Origin: Stratiformator vulcanicus
Lineage (GTDB): Bacteria; Planctomycetota; Planctomycetia; Planctomycetales; Planctomycetaceae
Length of the DNA: 64,000 nt
Direction: 5' to 3'
NCBI RefSeq assembly: GCF_007744515.1
Contig: NZ_CP036268.1
Coordinates: 3,084,712-3,148,711, forward strand
Shown here: positions 44,820-54,615 of the stretch, in pieces
How the letters are laid out: each line of letters opens with the position of its first letter
How positions within the stretch are numbered: the stretch's first letter is position 1
The notes under the pieces: generated by a model
What the model was told of the DNA's origin: nothing
Databases searched by the model: none
Seen by the model: the letters and a program-made list of their open reading frames with translations, nothing else
Program-made: the position numbers and the translations under genes

Positions 44820-45002
44820 TCGTCGCTGCTGACGCTTGAGAGCGGCAACAAGTACTTCCGGCGGTAAGTAAGCCCGATAACAAAGAGCATTGAAACTGAA
44901 GAGGAAGGGTGGCGGATCGATAATGGAATCGGCGAATGCCGGTCGGCACTGATGCGTCGACGATAAATCGGCTTTCCGCGTTCCACGTTCCGCTTTAATT
45001 AC

Positions 45003-47330
45003 ATGGCCTGGCTCACAACCTTCTTCGCACCTTTCTTTCTGAACCCCGCGATTGCCGCGACGGGGGCCTTGCTGATCGCCTCGCCGATCATCATCCATCT
45101 GATCAATCGCTTGCGGTTTCGCCGGGTGCGATTCGCGGCAATGGAGTTCCTGCTGCAAAGCCAGCAGCGCAACCGCCGCCGGCTGTTGATCGAACAATTG
45201 CTGCTGCTTCTGCTGCGAATTCTGATCGTCCTGCTGTTCGCCGCCTTGATCGGGCGATTGATCGTCGACCCGCAAACATTGACCGCGCTGCGGCAGGGCG
45301 TGGTGACGCATCACGTCGTCTTGCTCGACGATTCGGCTTCGATGCGAACCCGGTCGGTCGATGGAACGGCCTTCGAAGCCGCCAAAGAGGTGTTGCGGAA
45401 GTTTCTCTCAGAAACATCGAGTCTGGGACGATCCCACAAGGTGACGGTTCTTCAGATGTCCCGCGCGGCTGACGGAGTCGCCGTCGTCGCGGAGCGTTCT
45501 CTGGACGAAGCGCTGCGGAATGAATTGGACACAAAAATTGAAAACCTCGAGGCGACGTACAGCGCGGTCCGATTCGATGAAGCCATCGCCGCCGCGACAC
45601 AGCGATTTGCGGGCGAGAAGACGGCGATTCGTCGGCTTTATCTGCTGACCGACCTCCGCAATCAGGACTGGGTCGAAAACGAAGCGATGTCGTCGGCGCT
45701 GCGGCAGTCTGCCGAAGAGGGCATTCAGGTCAATGTCGTCCCTGTCGTGCAGGAAGCAGGGCCGAATCTCGGGATCGTTGAGATCGACGGCGACCTGCAC
45801 ACGGCCGCGGAAGGTATTCCGCTCCGCATTCGTGTGGGGGTGAAGAACTTCGGACAGACGATCGCCGAGAACGTCGAAGTCGCAGCCATCAGCGATGGTC
45901 GACGCCTGCCGTTCACGATTCGGTTTACTAAGATCGAACCGGGTGAGACTGCGATCCAGGAGACCGATCTGACACCGCCGGCGGTCGGCAATCAGTCGCT
46001 AAGGTTTGAGCTCGAGTCGGATGATTATCCCCCCGACGATGCGCGGCACATCGCGATGAACGTGGCCTCCGACCGGCCGATCCTGTTAGTCGACGGCAAC
46101 CCGCGGTCCGATGCGGCGGGCCTCATCGGCGATGTCCTCGCCCCGATCGAGGGCCTGTCCGGACTGAAGCCTCAGGTGATCGGTCCGAATTCGATCGCCG
46201 AGACCGCGCTGTCCGATTACGCCTGCGTGTTCCTGCTCGATGTTCCGCCGCTGCGAGACGACGCGGTTCGGGTCCTCGATAATTATGTGCGGGGCGGGGG
46301 TGGCATCTGCTGGTTTGTCGGACCTTCATTCAACTCGGATTTTGCCAATCGCTATCGCGTCGGCCTTGAGCCGCCGGAGACGGACGATGACGGATTCCAG
46401 GAATTCGCCTCGCCGCTGTTTCCGGTGCCGCTGACCGGCTCGCGGCGCGACCGCAAAGTCGAGACGTTCGATACCGGAACGGCTCCCGACGTCACGATCC
46501 TCCCCGTCAGTCGGTTCCGCCTGTTTGCTGATGAACTCGCCAAGTTCTTCGGCGATGTCCGCATCGCTTCCTATCTGGCCGTCGACCCCGATTGGGTCAG
46601 AGATGATGAGCAGCGAAACGATGCGGTGGCGACCGTCGCCCGGCTCGATACCGGCGATCCCCTCGTGTTGTCTCATCAAATCGGGAAAGGTCGCGTCCTG
46701 ACGGTTCTCACGACCGCCGACCCCACTTGGAACAATTGGGCGAAGAACTTTATCTACGTGCCATTCATTCACGAAACCGTGAAGTATCTGGCCGAGCGTG
46801 ACGAAGTCGACTCGGCGCTCGTGGGAGAGCCTCGGGTGGAGGAATTCTCCGCTTCAGACTTCGGCCCGGAGCTCGTCGTTGAGCGGCCTGACGGGACGGC
46901 ATTCACGATCCGCGCTATCCCGGCTGAGGGCGACCTCGACGAGGACGTCGAAAACTCGCCTGACCGCGAGATCGACGGTGGCGAACTGAAATTACTGTCG
47001 GTCTTTAACGCGGCCGATGAACCGGGCGTCTACAAGATCAGAAAGCAGACCCCCGACGGTGCTCCGCTGGACGCCGAATGGGTGGCCTACAACGTGGCCC
47101 TCGGAGAAAGCGAAGTCGAACTCGCCCAGCCTGACACGTTGCGAACGATGTACGAGGGCGTGGACGAAATCGTCATTCATTCCCCCGGCGACCTCCGCTG
47201 GCTCGAAGCGGGGCAGACCGGTCGCGAGATCGGCGCCATACTAATCGCGTTATTAATTGCGTTTCTGATTGCCGAACAACTACTGGCGTACCGGCTCAGT
47301 TTCCATCCGTCGAAGGGGGGCCGGTCATGA
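45003..47330 (+). CDS. BatA-like membrane protein with VWA domain
   Basis: A 775-residue protein. The N-terminus is the BatA (aerotolerance regulator N-terminal) region: FLNPAIAATGALLIASPIII, HLINRLRFRRVRFAAMEFLL, QSQQRNRRRLLIEQLLLLLL, with two membrane helices. A VWA domain with intact MIDAS LLDDSASM follows (about residues 100-260), then a CARDB-like region (IRVGVKNFGQTIAENVEVAA), a GATase-like region (ACVFLLDVPPLRDDAVRVLD), and a final membrane helix (IGAILIALLIAFLIAEQLLA). The soluble part faces the periplasm. The stop overlaps the next start by 4 bases. Confidence 0.88.
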   Translation: MAWLTTFFAPFFLNPAIAATGALLIASPIIIHLINRLRFRRVRFAAMEFLLQSQQRNRRRLLIEQLLLLLLRILIVLLFAALIGRLIVDPQTLTALRQGVVTHHVVLLDDSASMRTRSVDGTAFEAAKEVLRKFLSETSSLGRSHKVTVLQMSRAADGVAVVAERSLDEALRNELDTKIENLEATYSAVRFDEAIAAATQRFAGEKTAIRRLYLLTDLRNQDWVENEAMSSALRQSAEEGIQVNVVPVVQEAGPNLGIVEIDGDLHTAAEGIPLRIRVGVKNFGQTIAENVEVAAISDGRRLPFTIRFTKIEPGETAIQETDLTPPAVGNQSLRFELESDDYPPDDARHIAMNVASDRPILLVDGNPRSDAAGLIGDVLAPIEGLSGLKPQVIGPNSIAETALSDYACVFLLDVPPLRDDAVRVLDNYVRGGGGICWFVGPSFNSDFANRYRVGLEPPETDDDGFQEFASPLFPVPLTGSRRDRKVETFDTGTAPDVTILPVSRFRLFADELAKFFGDVRIASYLAVDPDWVRDDEQRNDAVATVARLDTGDPLVLSHQIGKGRVLTVLTTADPTWNNWAKNFIYVPFIHETVKYLAERDEVDSALVGEPRVEEFSASDFGPELVVERPDGTAFTIRAIPAEGDLDEDVENSPDREIDGGELKLLSVFNAADEPGVYKIRKQTPDGAPLDAEWVAYNVALGESEVELAQPDTLRTMYEGVDEIVIHSPGDLRWLEAGQTGREIGAILIALLIAFLIAEQLLAYRLSFHPSKGGRS

Positions 47331-49930
47331 GCACGTTCGCTGTAATGAATTTGGTGCCTCCCTCGGACTGGCTGCTGCTGGCGCAGTCGGAAACGGCCAT
47401 CCGGCTGATCGAATGGAGCCTGCCGGAGACCCCGCTGGGCTGGACGCTGCTCGTCGGCGGCGCGGCTTTGATGATCGCGTTCACCGTCTGGATGTATCTG
47501 CGCGACACCGTCGAGCATCCGCCGTGGGTGACGTTCATTCTGACCACTCTGCGTCTGGCGGTGATCGTCGGACTGCTGTTGGTATTACTCAACCCGCAAG
47601 AGCGGGTGCAACGCGTCGTGACCCGGCCGTCGCGAATGGCGATCTTGGTCGATACCTCGTTGTCAATGGCCGACCCGCAGAATGCCCCGCCGACGACGCC
47701 GGACGAATCGTGGGACCCACAGTCGCGAGCCCAAGCCGCACAAGCGGCGCTGCGTGACAGCGGCGTGTTGGACGAGCTCCGTAAGCTGCACAACATCTCG
47801 CTCTTCACTTTCGACGGGCAACTGGTCGAACAAGCCGTGTTCCCCCAAGACTCGGTACTGACCGGCGACAGCGAAGACTCGGATGAAGGCGACGACGAAA
47901 GCGAGCCCGAGGCTCAACCGTCAGCCGACGAATCGTCATCGCCGAATCAGCTCGATCCTAAGACGTTCAAATGGAATGAGGTTTTGCAGCCGGTCGGCCG
48001 TGAAACTCGCCTTGGCGAAGCGCTGGCCGAATTAATCCGCACGCAGGGAGGCAACACGCTCGCCGGAGTCGCGGTCTTTTCGGATGGTGGCTTGAATGCG
48101 GGGGTCGGTGAAGACGCCGCGATCGCCGCCGCGAGTCGGTCGGAGAAGCCGATTCGTGTCGCGACAGTCGGACTGGGCGACGTGACCGAGCCCGCAAATT
48201 TGATGCTCACGCAGGTCCGGGCGCCGTCCGATGTGCGTTACACCGTCGGTCGCGAGAAGCAGGACCCATTCGATATTACCGCCTACCTCCAGGCCACAGG
48301 CATGGAAGGCAAACAGGCGGTCGTGAAGTTGCTCAGGCACCCGGCGGACACCGAAGAGAGCACCGCAGCCGAGATCGATAGCGTCCCGCTCCGACTTCCC
48401 GAAGATGGCAGCGCCGTCGAAGTTCGGTTCACCGAGGAACCCGACACAGCCGGGCGATTTCGATACGTCGTCCGGGTCGAGCCGCCGGCGGGAATCCGCG
48501 ATTACCGCGACGATGACAACGAGAAAGACCTCGCAATCAATTTCGTGAGTCGGAACACCTCGGTGCTGATCATCGCGGGCGGACCGATGCGCGACTATCG
48601 CTTCAGTCGGAACATGCTGCATCGCACGCCAACGTTCGACGTTGACGTCTGGCTGCAAACGGTCAGCCCGTCCGAGGTATCGATGGTCAGTCAGGATTCG
48701 TCCGATCTGCTGACGGAATTCCCGCGTCAGTTTCCGCTGCGACCGATTTCCGATCGACTGCCGGAGACAACCGATTCTCCGAAGACATACGATGTCGTCA
48801 TTGCGTTCGATCCCGATTGGACGGAACTGGCCCCCGAAGATTTGGAGCATCTCTCCGACTGGGTTCGGCGACAACGCGGAGGCTTGATCCTCGTCGCCGG
48901 CGATATCAACACGCCGACCGTGGCCGATGATGATCCGGCACTGGAGCCGGTTCGCGATCTCTACCCGGTCGTGCTGTCGCGGCGCATCTTGCTCGACCCG
49001 GCATCGCTGGCCGCGGAGCAGCCCTGGCCCATCGGTTTGACCGATGCCGGTCGGCAATCGGGCTACCTGCAGATCGCCGAATCGGCCGATGAAACATCGC
49101 AGTTCTGGAACGCGTTCCCCGGCTTCTACCGGGTCTATCCGACGCGCAAGCCGAAGGACCTCGCGACCGTTCAAGCCGTCTTTACCGACCCGTCGGCACA
49201 GTCGGACGGGATTCCGGTGTTGTTTGCGACACAGCAATTCGGTGGCGGACAGGTCCTCTATATCGGCAGCCCCGAAGTGTGGCGGACGAGGGCGTACGAA
49301 GAGGAATACTTCAACCGGTTCTGGGTCAAAGCCGTCAACGAAGTCGGTCGCGGTCGGTTGCAGCAGGGAGACGGCCGCGCGGTCATATTGATGGATCGCA
49401 CCGACTTCGTGATCGGTGAGACGGTTCGCGTCCGGGTGCAGGCCAACGATGAATCGGGCCGACCGCTCACAACCGGATCACTGCCAATGACGGTTCTCAA
49501 CCCGGCCGGGCGTTCGGTGTTTCCCGAAGGGGCGGAATTGCTGCCTGACCCGGTCAACATCGGCCAATTCTCCGGTACATTCCGGGCCGCCGTGCCCGGA
49601 GGCTATGAAATCAGCGTGGAACTGCCGGGAGCGGAAACATCCGAGTCCCTTTCGACGAACATCGACGTCGCGGTGCCGCAACTGGAGCGGATGAATCCAC
49701 GCCAGAACCGCACTTTGCTTACCCAGATTGCTGAAGAAACATCGGGCGAGTATCTGACCGTCGAGCAGGTTCAGACGCGGCTGCCCGAGATATTCTCAAC
49801 CTCTGCGGCCGAGGCGACCCGCATCGACGAAGACCTTCGCACACTGTGGGACCGTATGTGGCTGCTCTACGCGGTCCTCGGTTGTTTGTCCGCGGAATGG
49901 CTGATGCGGAAACTTTTGAAGCTGGCGTAG
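47327..49930 (+). CDS. Membrane VWA protein with glutamine amidotransferase-like domain
   Basis: An 867-residue protein. Two or three N-terminal membrane helices (around residues 44-60 and 72-90) precede a VWA domain with MIDAS MAILVDTSLSM, an acidic insert (SEDSDEGDDESEPEAQ), and FSDGGLNAGVGEDAAIAAAS. A glutamine amidotransferase-like region follows (VLIIAGGPMRDYRFSRNMLH, LILVAGDINTPTVADDDPAL, QFGGGQVLYIGSPEVWR), without an obvious catalytic Cys, then a beta-rich part and a C-terminal helix (MWLLYAVLGCLSAEWLMRKL). This arrangement is typical of planctomycete Bat-like clusters. It overlaps the previous gene and lies 166 bases before the next. Confidence 0.85.
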   Translation: MSTFAVMNLVPPSDWLLLAQSETAIRLIEWSLPETPLGWTLLVGGAALMIAFTVWMYLRDTVEHPPWVTFILTTLRLAVIVGLLLVLLNPQERVQRVVTRPSRMAILVDTSLSMADPQNAPPTTPDESWDPQSRAQAAQAALRDSGVLDELRKLHNISLFTFDGQLVEQAVFPQDSVLTGDSEDSDEGDDESEPEAQPSADESSSPNQLDPKTFKWNEVLQPVGRETRLGEALAELIRTQGGNTLAGVAVFSDGGLNAGVGEDAAIAAASRSEKPIRVATVGLGDVTEPANLMLTQVRAPSDVRYTVGREKQDPFDITAYLQATGMEGKQAVVKLLRHPADTEESTAAEIDSVPLRLPEDGSAVEVRFTEEPDTAGRFRYVVRVEPPAGIRDYRDDDNEKDLAINFVSRNTSVLIIAGGPMRDYRFSRNMLHRTPTFDVDVWLQTVSPSEVSMVSQDSSDLLTEFPRQFPLRPISDRLPETTDSPKTYDVVIAFDPDWTELAPEDLEHLSDWVRRQRGGLILVAGDINTPTVADDDPALEPVRDLYPVVLSRRILLDPASLAAEQPWPIGLTDAGRQSGYLQIAESADETSQFWNAFPGFYRVYPTRKPKDLATVQAVFTDPSAQSDGIPVLFATQQFGGGQVLYIGSPEVWRTRAYEEEYFNRFWVKAVNEVGRGRLQQGDGRAVILMDRTDFVIGETVRVRVQANDESGRPLTTGSLPMTVLNPAGRSVFPEGAELLPDPVNIGQFSGTFRAAVPGGYEISVELPGAETSESLSTNIDVAVPQLERMNPRQNRTLLTQIAEETSGEYLTVEQVQTRLPEIFSTSAAEATRIDEDLRTLWDRMWLLYAVLGCLSAEWLMRKLLKLA

Positions 49931-50096
49931 CGTCTTAACTGACACGAACGAGCGACAAGAATGGTGATCGACTAAGAATGTCTTCGACAGATATAAGCCC
50001 GGGGCACCGGTCGCCGGGAATTTCATGTCCCGCCCGATCCCGTGCGTCTTGCGTTAGGATTATGACTGACGTTTGGAAAGTAATTTGAGCGAATCG

Positions 50097-52622
50097 ATGG
50101 CTGATCCGGTACGTAGCGACACGTTCGACAAATTGCGGCAGGTCCTCGTCGGCCTGCGGAGGCGCATTCGTCGCTACGTGCTGATTGAAGGCATTTCGCT
50201 CACGGTCTGCGTGCTCGGCACATTGTTCTGGGTCAGCCTGTTGCTGGAATGGGGCTACTTTCGGCTCAGTAACTTCGAGCCCCCGATCGCGTTGCGTGCG
50301 ATTCTCATTATCGGCGGCATCGCCCTGACGGTCGGCACGGCTGGCGTGTGGGTGATCTCGCGACTGCTGCGAAACATGCAACTGCGTTCGCTCGCAATGG
50401 TGCTCGAGCGGCGATTCCCGCAACTGGACGACCGCCTCATCCTTGCCGTCGAAACTTCTGAATCGCCGGACGAAGCGACGACGCGAATGAACCGCATTCT
50501 GACCGACCGCGCGATCGGCGAGGTCGTCGATTTGCTGCCGACGCTTCGCATCGGCGACGTCTTCGACGCCCTGCCTTTACGTCGCGCGGCGCTTGCTGCG
50601 TTAGTCCTCATCGCATCGATCGCCGTCTTCGGAGCCACCAACGCCGATGCGATGTCGACGTGGTGGAGGGCATTCGTCGGATTCGAAGACGCGTACCGGA
50701 TGCGTGCGACCCGGCTGACGACCTCGGCCGTCCTTCCGCCTGACGAACGTGTCGTACGACTGAATCCGGAGTCGCCGCTTAAACATCCCCGCGGCGGCGA
50801 TTTGTCGCTGCTCATCGAAGTTTCAGACACACCGCGTCCCGACGGTGCCGAGTGGGTGATCCCCGAACAGGTGACCGTTTACAGTCGGGACGGACGTGGG
50901 GCTTCGTCGGTGGTTCCGGCGGTGCAAGTGGGTGAAACGCAGTTTCGGGTCGTGATCGAAGAGGTCGTCGATGACCTACGGCTGTGGGTCTCGGGCAACG
51001 ATTACACCGACCGAGTTCCGTACGTCGTCCAAATTGTCGACGCGCCGCGGATGGACTCGGCCGCACTGGCCATTCTCTATCCCGCGTACATGCAGCGCAA
51101 TCGGCAGGACGAGGACGGCGGCCCGATCCCTGACGCGACGCCGCTGACCGGCCCGGCCGTTGAAATTCCCGTCGAGTCGTATTTCGATTTTGAAATCACA
51201 TTTAACAAACCGATGCTCAATGCCCGCGTGCGGTTCGGAGGAGACGAACTGACCATCGGCGACTTCCGCGACTCGACCGGCGACGCAGAGCGCTCTTTTC
51301 GCGCCGCTTACGTCGTCGAAGGCATCGAAGGTGAACCGCCGACGCGCACGTTGCTGGAAGAAAATTGGGCCCGCGGTCTGTGGGACGAAACACGAACGCG
51401 ATTGACATTGCCCCTGCTGGTCACCGATGCCGCTCGGGGCGTGATCTCCGAGCCGCCGGAAGGTCGGCCCGGTCCGGTCGGACAGCCGCTATTCGCCGTC
51501 CCGCCCGACGTGCTGATGCGATTATGGGTGGAAGATTTCGACGAGATTGCCACGGTCGAGCCGGTCCGAATCGAACTTCGTGCGATCCCGGACTTGCCGC
51601 CGGAGATTAATACCCGACCAACCGGAATCGGCGGACTCATCACACGAACGGCGGTGATCCCCGTGGCGGGACAGGTGCGCGACGACTTCGGAATTCGGGA
51701 TGCGCAGTTCGAGTATCAACTTCAAGCCAAGTCGGCGCCCGACGACGCGCCGCAAGCGGGCTGGATTCCGCGGACGCTGCGTCGACCTCCGAGCGGCCTG
51801 CCGACGGTGTTCGAGTTAGGTCGATCGGACGACGAAGAGTACGAGTGGCTCGACACGGCGCCGCTCGACCTGGAGTTAGGTGACGTCCTCTCGGTCGTCG
51901 TCATTGCCGAAGATGCAAACGATCTCATCGGTCCGCAGGTCACCCGCGGTGAAGTCTTTCAATTTCGCGTCGTCACGGCCGAAGAATTGCTCGGCGTCTT
52001 GTTCAATGCCGAACTCAATCAGCGCAAGACGTTCGAACAAGTGATCGAGGAAATTGAAGACGTCCGCACCGATCTGAGCGGCGCGATCGAGAACGCGACG
52101 AAGGTGTCGACGCTGCGTGAAAGCGGCGATCGCGACGAATTGAGAACCGCCGTGCTGGCGGTCCGACGTTCGGCCGACCGGGCATACGCGGAGCTGTCAC
52201 AGAATCGTCAATCGACGGCGACCATTGCCGACGAGTTCCGACAGATATTCCAGCAACTCGTTAACAATCGAATTCATACGGAAGCTCAACTCGAACGAAT
52301 CGACAGCCGAATTCTCGAACCGCTCGACATGCTGGTGGACAACTCGTTCCCGGCTGCGACCGATAGCGTCGCAGAGATCAGACGGGCTGATCGCGAGACC
52401 CGGCCGGTCGAGCCTTATCTCCGCCGATCGATCGATCAGGTGGAGGACATGCTGCGGACGATGCGTGAGGTGTTGGACGAAATGCAAAGCCTCGCCGATA
52501 TGCAGGAAGCGTTGCAGGAGTTGTCGTCGATCTACAAAGACTTGAGCGACGTCAAAGCGAAGACCAAGGAAGAGCAAAAACGTGATATCCTCAACAATCT
52601 CGGCGGCGGCTTGTTCGAATGA
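50097..52622 (+). CDS. Large membrane protein, DUF4175-like, with coiled-coil C-terminus
   Basis: An 841-residue protein. Two membrane helices near the N-terminus (VCVLGTLFWVSLLLEWGYF; ILIIGGIALTVGTAGVWVIS) are followed by a conserved segment, LRSLAMVLERRFPQLDDRLI, and a third helix (LAALVLIASIAVFGATNADA). A long periplasmic part with beta-rich repeats (VQIVDAPRMDSAALAILYPA, PPEINTRPTGIG, VRDDFGIRDAQFEYQLQ) ends in coiled coils (from about residue 650). Its layout recalls DUF4175 proteins of Bat-type clusters. Start uncertain: TTG 50085 sits 4 bases after GGAAAG, while ATG 50097 gives the better N-terminus. Confidence 0.75.
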   Translation: MADPVRSDTFDKLRQVLVGLRRRIRRYVLIEGISLTVCVLGTLFWVSLLLEWGYFRLSNFEPPIALRAILIIGGIALTVGTAGVWVISRLLRNMQLRSLAMVLERRFPQLDDRLILAVETSESPDEATTRMNRILTDRAIGEVVDLLPTLRIGDVFDALPLRRAALAALVLIASIAVFGATNADAMSTWWRAFVGFEDAYRMRATRLTTSAVLPPDERVVRLNPESPLKHPRGGDLSLLIEVSDTPRPDGAEWVIPEQVTVYSRDGRGASSVVPAVQVGETQFRVVIEEVVDDLRLWVSGNDYTDRVPYVVQIVDAPRMDSAALAILYPAYMQRNRQDEDGGPIPDATPLTGPAVEIPVESYFDFEITFNKPMLNARVRFGGDELTIGDFRDSTGDAERSFRAAYVVEGIEGEPPTRTLLEENWARGLWDETRTRLTLPLLVTDAARGVISEPPEGRPGPVGQPLFAVPPDVLMRLWVEDFDEIATVEPVRIELRAIPDLPPEINTRPTGIGGLITRTAVIPVAGQVRDDFGIRDAQFEYQLQAKSAPDDAPQAGWIPRTLRRPPSGLPTVFELGRSDDEEYEWLDTAPLDLELGDVLSVVVIAEDANDLIGPQVTRGEVFQFRVVTAEELLGVLFNAELNQRKTFEQVIEEIEDVRTDLSGAIENATKVSTLRESGDRDELRTAVLAVRRSADRAYAELSQNRQSTATIADEFRQIFQQLVNNRIHTEAQLERIDSRILEPLDMLVDNSFPAATDSVAEIRRADRETRPVEPYLRRSIDQVEDMLRTMREVLDEMQSLADMQEALQELSSIYKDLSDVKAKTKEEQKRDILNNLGGGLFE

Positions 52623-52658
52623 CCGGCGATTGCCACTTTCACTCGGGGAGTTCGAGTA

Positions 52659-54533
52659 ATGCGAATGATCGAATCGACGACAGACCGCAATTTTCTGCGG
52701 ACTCCGCTACGCCTGGCAATTGTCGCGGTCGTCGCTTGCTCGATGATCCCGTCGGTCGCGTCCGCACAGGACCTGACGGAAGCACTCGGCAATCGCAGCC
52801 TGCCCGATCGGGCCGAAGCGCTCCGCGTCCGCTTCAGTCGGCTCGAAGACACGTTCTTCAAACTGGCTCGCTATCTCGAAAAGACCGAGCCGGAAAAGGC
52901 GGAACTGCTGCTGCGTGCGCTTCGGCAGAGCAAGGAAGAACGAATCGAAGATCGCATGAAAGCGATCGTCACAATGCTCGGCGGCGGCGGGGCCGAAGTC
53001 CGGCAATACGGCGATGCCCTCGACGAGCAGGAAGCGGTTCTGGCCCGCCTGCAGGAATTGCTCAAGCTGCTTCGAAGCGAAGACATCCTGGCCGACAACC
53101 GCAAGGAACAAGAGCGCATCCGCGATCTGATCAAGAATACGCGAATCTTGATTGACCGGGAGAAAGTCCATCAAGCCGAAACGCAACGCGGCGGCGATCT
53201 GTCCGATGTGACGGAAGATCAGGAAAAGACGGCCGAGATGACCGGCAAACTCGTCGAGAAGATCGATCGCCAGGACGCCGAGAAATCGGGCGCCGCCGGT
53301 GAGAAAGGTGAGTCGGGGGAAGGGGAGAAAGGCGAGTCCGGGGAGAAAGGCGAGTCAGGCGAAGGCGAGAAGGGCGAGTCAGGAGAGAAAGGGGAGTCAG
53401 GCGAGAAAGGTGAGTCCGGCGAAGGCGAGTCGGGCGAGAAGGGTGAGTCCGGAGAAGGCGAGTCGGGCGAGAAGGGTGAGTCCGGAGAAGGTGAGTCGGG
53501 CGAGAAGGGTGAGTCCGGAGAAGGTGAGAAAGGCGAGTCAGGAGAGAAGAGCGAGTCGGGTGAAGGAGAGCCGGGCGAGAGTGGTGAATCAGGTGATAGC
53601 GGCGAATCAGGCGAGAGTGGTGAGTCCGGAGAGAGCGGGCAGTCCGGCCAGTCGGGTCAGAGCGGACAGTCAGGTCAGAGTGGCCAGTCAGGCGAGAGCG
53701 GTGAACAGAGTGACGAGAAAACACCCGGTCGCGATGAGATCGAAAAAGCCAAGCAGGAGATGGAGCGCGCGATCGAGGAGTTGAAGAAGAAAAACGCCGA
53801 AAACGCGACCGAAGCTCAGACCGAAGCGATCAATGAACTGATCAAGGCCAAGGAAAAGCTGGAAGAGATTCTCCGGCAACTTCGAGAAGAAGAGCGGGAA
53901 CTGCTGCTCCGCGCTTTGGAAGCTCGCTTCCAGAAGATGCTCCGGATGCAGGTCGAAGTCCGCGCCGAAACCGTTCGACTGGGAGCCATCGCGAGTGACG
54001 AATGGGGAGCGCGCGAGTTCGGGCAGTCGCGAGACGCGTCGAACAAAGAGCTCGAAATTGCCCTCGAAATTGACAAGGCGTTGGCATTGCTTCGCGAAGA
54101 CGGCTCGTCGGTGGCGTTCCCGGAAGCCGTGGCCCAATTGAAGGAAGACGTCCTGTTGATCGTGGGCTTCCTCGCGGAAAATAATGCCGGAGAGCTGACG
54201 GTCGCCGTCGAAGATGACGTGATCTTGGCCCTGAAAGAGATTTTGGAGGCTCTGCAGCGCGAGATGGAAAAACTTCGCGAACAACAGCAGCAGCAACAGC
54301 AAGGTCAACAGGGTCAACAACAGGACAAGGCGCTGGTCGACAAACTGGCGGAACTAAAAATGCTCCGTACGTTGCAAAAGCGGGTACAACGGCGGACCCG
54401 GACACTCTCGCGTCTGTTTGAGGGCGAGCAGGCTGCCAAGCCCGACGTCGTTGAACAGCTCCGCCAACTTTCCGGGCGACAACAGCGTATTCAAGAGGCA
54501 ACTTACGATCTCGCGACCGGTCGCACAGAGTGA
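52659..54533 (+). CDS. Secreted coiled-coil protein with GES/GEK low-complexity repeat
   Basis: A 624-residue protein with a signal peptide (cleavage near SVASAQDL). Residues 30-205 are charged helices ([40 protein letters not shown]). Residues about 213-350 are a collagen-like low-complexity tract of [17 protein letters not shown] and [10 protein letters not shown] units. The rest returns to coiled coil ([20 protein letters not shown]), a Gln-rich patch, and a conserved end [20 protein letters not shown]. It is one of a set of helical periplasmic proteins in the MoxR run. GGGAG lies upstream of the ATG; M3 at 52665 is an alternative. Confidence 0.8.
   Translation: MRMIESTTDRNFLRTPLRLAIVAVVACSMIPSVASAQDLTEALGNRSLPDRAEALRVRFSRLEDTFFKLARYLEKTEPEKAELLLRALRQSKEERIEDRMKAIVTMLGGGGAEVRQYGDALDEQEAVLARLQELLKLLRSEDILADNRKEQERIRDLIKNTRILIDREKVHQAETQRGGDLSDVTEDQEKTAEMTGKLVEKIDRQDAEKSGAAGEKGESGEGEKGESGEKGESGEGEKGESGEKGESGEKGESGEGESGEKGESGEGESGEKGESGEGESGEKGESGEGEKGESGEKSESGEGEPGESGESGDSGESGESGESGESGQSGQSGQSGQSGQSGQSGESGEQSDEKTPGRDEIEKAKQEMERAIEELKKKNAENATEAQTEAINELIKAKEKLEEILRQLREEERELLLRALEARFQKMLRMQVEVRAETVRLGAIASDEWGAREFGQSRDASNKELEIALEIDKALALLREDGSSVAFPEAVAQLKEDVLLIVGFLAENNAGELTVAVEDDVILALKEILEALQREMEKLREQQQQQQQGQQGQQQDKALVDKLAELKMLRTLQKRVQRRTRTLSRLFEGEQAAKPDVVEQLRQLSGRQQRIQEATYDLATGRTE
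53298..53715. repeat. Low-complexity GES/GEK-coding tract
   Basis: A stretch of 9-, 18- and 27-base units (GGTGAGTCCGGAGAA and variants) inside the coiled-coil protein gene. Its copy number is likely to vary between strains by slippage or recombination. Confidence 0.8.
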
Positions 54534-54615
54534 GACGCGAGACGATATACACAGGAAACATAGGTAGTCGCTGCGAACGGCCATCTCAGACAATCAAACG
54601 GCGGGAGTAACTCTG

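Noticed and set aside
48032-49237. 401-codon minus-strand frame
   Set aside because: Shadow of the VWA/GATase-like gene; composition typical of an antisense frame in GC-rich DNA.
53131-53724. 197-codon minus-strand frame opposite the GES/GEK tract
   Set aside because: His/Arg/Ser/Leu repeats are only the complement of the low-complexity tract.
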